From assembly GCA_900547725.1 (NCBI GenBank), contig URHR01000096.1, positions 1 to 6,259 of the forward strand: a stretch of 6,259 bases of DNA, read 5' to 3'. The position numbers and the translations under genes were made by a program. Shown in pieces: positions 4,050 through 6,259 of the stretch (position 1 is its first letter; every line of letters starts with the position of its first letter). The notes beneath the pieces are model-generated. The model was not told the origin of the DNA, did not search any database, and saw only the letters and a program-made list of their open reading frames with translations. The DNA comes from an uncultured Eubacteriales bacterium (GTDB taxonomy: Bacteria; Bacillota; Clostridia; Oscillospirales; CAG-272).

Positions 4050-6259
4050 TTAGTCCTTCAACGCAGCCTGAGCCGCCGCGAGACGGGCGATCGGCACACG
4101 GTAAGGAGAGCAGGAGACATAGTCCAGACCGATGGTATGGCAGAACTCAACGGATGTCGGGTCGCCGCCGTGCTCACCGCAGATACCGCAGGAGAGGTTC
4201 GGGCGGGTCTTGCGACCGAGTTCAACCGCCATCTTCATCAGCTTGCCAACGCCGACCTGATCCAACTTCGCGAACGGGTCGTTCTCGTAAATCTTCTTGT
4301 CGTAGTAAGCGCCGAGGAACTTGCCCGCGTCGTCACGGCTGAAGCCGAAGGTCATCTGCGTCAGGTCGTTCGTACCGAAGCAGAAGAACTCAGCCTCCTT
4401 CGCGATATCGTCCGCAGTCAGAGCCGCTCTCGGAATTTCGATCATCGTACCGACTTCGTACTTCAGGTCGCTCTTTGCCGCCGCGATCTCCTCATCGGCA
4501 ACCTTGACGACAACGTCCTTGACGTACTTCAGCTCCTTGACCTCGCCAACCAGCGGGATCATGATTTCGGGAACGACGTTCCAGTCCGGATGCGCCTTCT
4601 TCACGTTGATTGCCGCACGGATGACCGCTCTGGTCTGCATAGCGGCGATTTCGGGGTAGGTGACCGCCAGACGGCATCCGCGGTGACCCATCATCGGGTT
4701 GAACTCATGGAGCGACGCGATGATGTTCTTGATGCGCTCAACGGTCTTGCCCTGCGTCTTGGCGAGATGTGCGATTTCCTCTTCGGTGTTCGGAACGAAC
4801 TCATGAAGCGGGGGATCGAGGAAACGAATGACAACCGGATAGCCCTCCAGTGCGTCATACAGCTGCTCGAAGTCCTTCTGCTGCATCGGCAGAATCTTCG
4901 CCAGCGCGGTTTCTCTCTCTTCAACGGTGTCGGAGCAGATCATCTCGCGGAATGCGGCGATTCTGTCCGGCTCGAAGAACATATGCTCGGTACGGCACAG
5001 ACCGATACCCTCAGCGCCCAGCTCGCGCGCCTTCTTTGCGTCGCGCGGCGTGTCGGCGTTGGTGCGAACCTTGAGCTTCCGGAACTTGTCCGCCCAACCC
5101 ATGATTCTGCCGAAATAGCCGGAAATGGTTGCGTCAACGGTCGGAATTGCTTCGCCGTAGATGTTACCCGTCGTACCGTCGATCGAGATCACGTCACCCT
5201 CGTGGAAGGTCTTGCCTGCGAGCGTGAACTTCTTGTTCTCTTCGTCCATTGCGATGTCACCGCAGCCCGAGACGCAGCAGGTGCCCATGCCGCGCGCGAC
5301 AACCGCCGCGTGGGAGGTCATACCGCCGCGAACCGTCAGGATACCCTGAGCAGCCTTCATACCGGTGATATCCTCGGGAGAGGTCTCCAGACGAACCAGA
5401 ACGACCTTCTTGCCCGCTGCCTTCCACTTTTCCGCATCCTCTGCGGTAAAGACGACCTGTCCGCAAGCGGCTCCGGGGGAGGCGCCCAGACCTCTGCCGA
5501 GCGGCTTCGCAGCCTTCAGCGCCTTCGCGTCGAACTGCGGGTGCAGCAGGGTGTCAAGGTTACGGGGATCGATCATCAGAACGGCTTCCTGCTCGGTGCG
5601 CTTGCCCTCGTCCACGAGGTCGCACGCAATGCGGAGCGCCGCCTGCGCGGTGCGCTTGCCGTTACGGGTCTGGAGCATATAGAGCTTGCCGTTCTCGATG
5701 GTGAACTCCATATCCTGCATATCGCCGTAGTGCTTCTCGAGGCGGCTGGAAATGTCAACGAACTGGTTGTAAACCTCCGGCATGGTGTTGGCCAGTGCGG
5801 AGATCGGCTGCGGGGTGCGGATGCCGGCTACAACGTCCTCGCCCTGTGCATTCATCAGGAACTCGCCGTACAGCTTCTTTTCGCCGGTGGCCGGGTTGCG
5901 GGTGAAGGCTACGCCGGTGCCCGAGGTCTCGCCCATATTGCCGAATACCATGGACTGTACGTTTACAGCAGTGCCCCAGCTGTGCGGGATGTCGTTCATG
6001 CGGCGGTAGGTGTTCGCACGCGGATTATCCCACGAGCGGAATACCGCGCGGACAGCCTCCATCAGCTGCTTCTTCGGGTCCTGCGGGAAATCTTCGCCGA
6101 GGGACTTCTTGTAGTGATCCTTGAACAGAACGATCAGCTCGGACATATCGTCCGCGTCCAGTTCATTATCCATCTTAACGCCCTTTTTGTCCTTTTCCTG
6201 GTCGATAAACTGCTCGAAGGTGGACTTAGGCAGCTCCATAACAACGTCAGAGAACATCT
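4050..6259 (-). CDS. ppdK: Pyruvate, phosphate dikinase (5' end beyond window)
   Basis: This cytoplasmic enzyme interconverts pyruvate + ATP + Pi and PEP + AMP + PPi; in anaerobic Clostridia it can serve PPi-dependent glycolysis or gluconeogenesis. The 735 visible residues align, from memory, with residues 140-874 of the C. symbiosum enzyme. Visible parts are the end of the ATP-grasp nucleotide domain (about 1-200, with FRSWDNPRA and NVQSMVFGN), the swivelling phosphohistidine domain (GGMTSHAAVVARGMGTCCVSG; His316 equals His455), and the PEP/pyruvate TIM barrel (about 395-735). Catalytic residues are intact: Arg422 (561), Arg478 (617), Glu607 (745), Asn630 (768) and Cys693 in CGICGEHGGDP (831). 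The apparent first Met at 6257 is internal; the true start lies outside the window. The TAA stop at 4052-4050 is followed by three hairpins. Nothing unusual is seen in the coding part. Confidence 0.98.
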   Translation of the reverse strand, partial: MFSDVVMELPKSTFEQFIDQEKDKKGVKMDNELDADDMSELIVLFKDHYKKSLGEDFPQDPKKQLMEAVRAVFRSWDNPRANTYRRMNDIPHSWGTAVNVQSMVFGNMGETSGTGVAFTRNPATGEKKLYGEFLMNAQGEDVVAGIRTPQPISALANTMPEVYNQFVDISSRLEKHYGDMQDMEFTIENGKLYMLQTRNGKRTAQAALRIACDLVDEGKRTEQEAVLMIDPRNLDTLLHPQFDAKALKAAKPLGRGLGASPGAACGQVVFTAEDAEKWKAAGKKVVLVRLETSPEDITGMKAAQGILTVRGGMTSHAAVVARGMGTCCVSGCGDIAMDEENKKFTLAGKTFHEGDVISIDGTTGNIYGEAIPTVDATISGYFGRIMGWADKFRKLKVRTNADTPRDAKKARELGAEGIGLCRTEHMFFEPDRIAAFREMICSDTVEERETALAKILPMQQKDFEQLYDALEGYPVVIRFLDPPLHEFVPNTEEEIAHLAKTQGKTVERIKNIIASLHEFNPMMGHRGCRLAVTYPEIAAMQTRAVIRAAINVKKAHPDWNVVPEIMIPLVGEVKELKYVKDVVVKVADEEIAAAKSDLKYEVGTMIEIPRAALTADDIAKEAEFFCFGTNDLTQMTFGFSRDDAGKFLGAYYDKKIYENDPFAKLDQVGVGKLMKMAVELGRKTRPNLSCGICGEHGGDPTSVEFCHTIGLDYVSCSPYRVPIARLAAAQAALKD

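Noticed and set aside
3653..4342. Plus-strand open frame of 229 codons across the ppdK 3' end and the gap
   Set aside because: Arg/Pro/Ser-rich translation, passes through three hairpins and antisense to the conserved ppdK C-terminus; no ribosome binding site or family resemblance.
1..6259. CRISPR arrays, tRNA or rRNA genes, insertion sequences
   Set aside because: No regularly spaced repeats, no cloverleaf or rRNA-like sequence, and no transposase-like reading frame on either strand.

Overview
The window looks like chromosomal DNA from a GC-rich Bacillota/Clostridia organism, probably an Oscillospiraceae- or Christensenellales-like gut bacterium. The evidence is a pyruvate phosphate dikinase very close to the Clostridium symbiosum enzyme, a lipoprotein with a Gram-positive-style lipobox, strong AGGA-type ribosome binding sites, consensus sigma-A promoters, and gene gaps filled with GC-rich hairpins. 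This assignment rests on recalled family resemblance, not a search.

All four genes lie on the minus strand, so transcription runs from high to low coordinates. 4050-6259 is ppdK, missing about 139 N-terminal residues beyond the window edge. It is followed by three hairpins (4043 down to 3926), the last of which is the likely terminator. The gap 3419-4049 (about 630 bp) has no convincing protein gene. It carries a textbook promoter (TTGACA, 17 bp, TATAAT; 3841-3813) and then about 390 nt that can fold extensively and would form the leader of the next gene. 3418-2492 is an AraC-family regulator. Its stop codon overlaps the start of a 453-residue lipoprotein (2495-1134) that looks like a divergent SurA/PrsA-type foldase; the two form a translationally coupled operon ended by a perfect 17-bp hairpin (1128-1092). 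prmA (1039-62) follows. Its own promoter has its -35 box inside the stem of that terminator, and prmA ends before a terminator-like palindrome at 26-1.

ppdK (PPi-linked interconversion of pyruvate and PEP) and prmA (methylation of ribosomal protein L11) are housekeeping genes in separate transcription units. The unit of most interest is the middle one: a very strong promoter, a long structured leader with possible attenuators, a sensor-type AraC regulator, and a coupled envelope lipoprotein. No CRISPR array, tRNA, rRNA, transposase or phage gene was seen.
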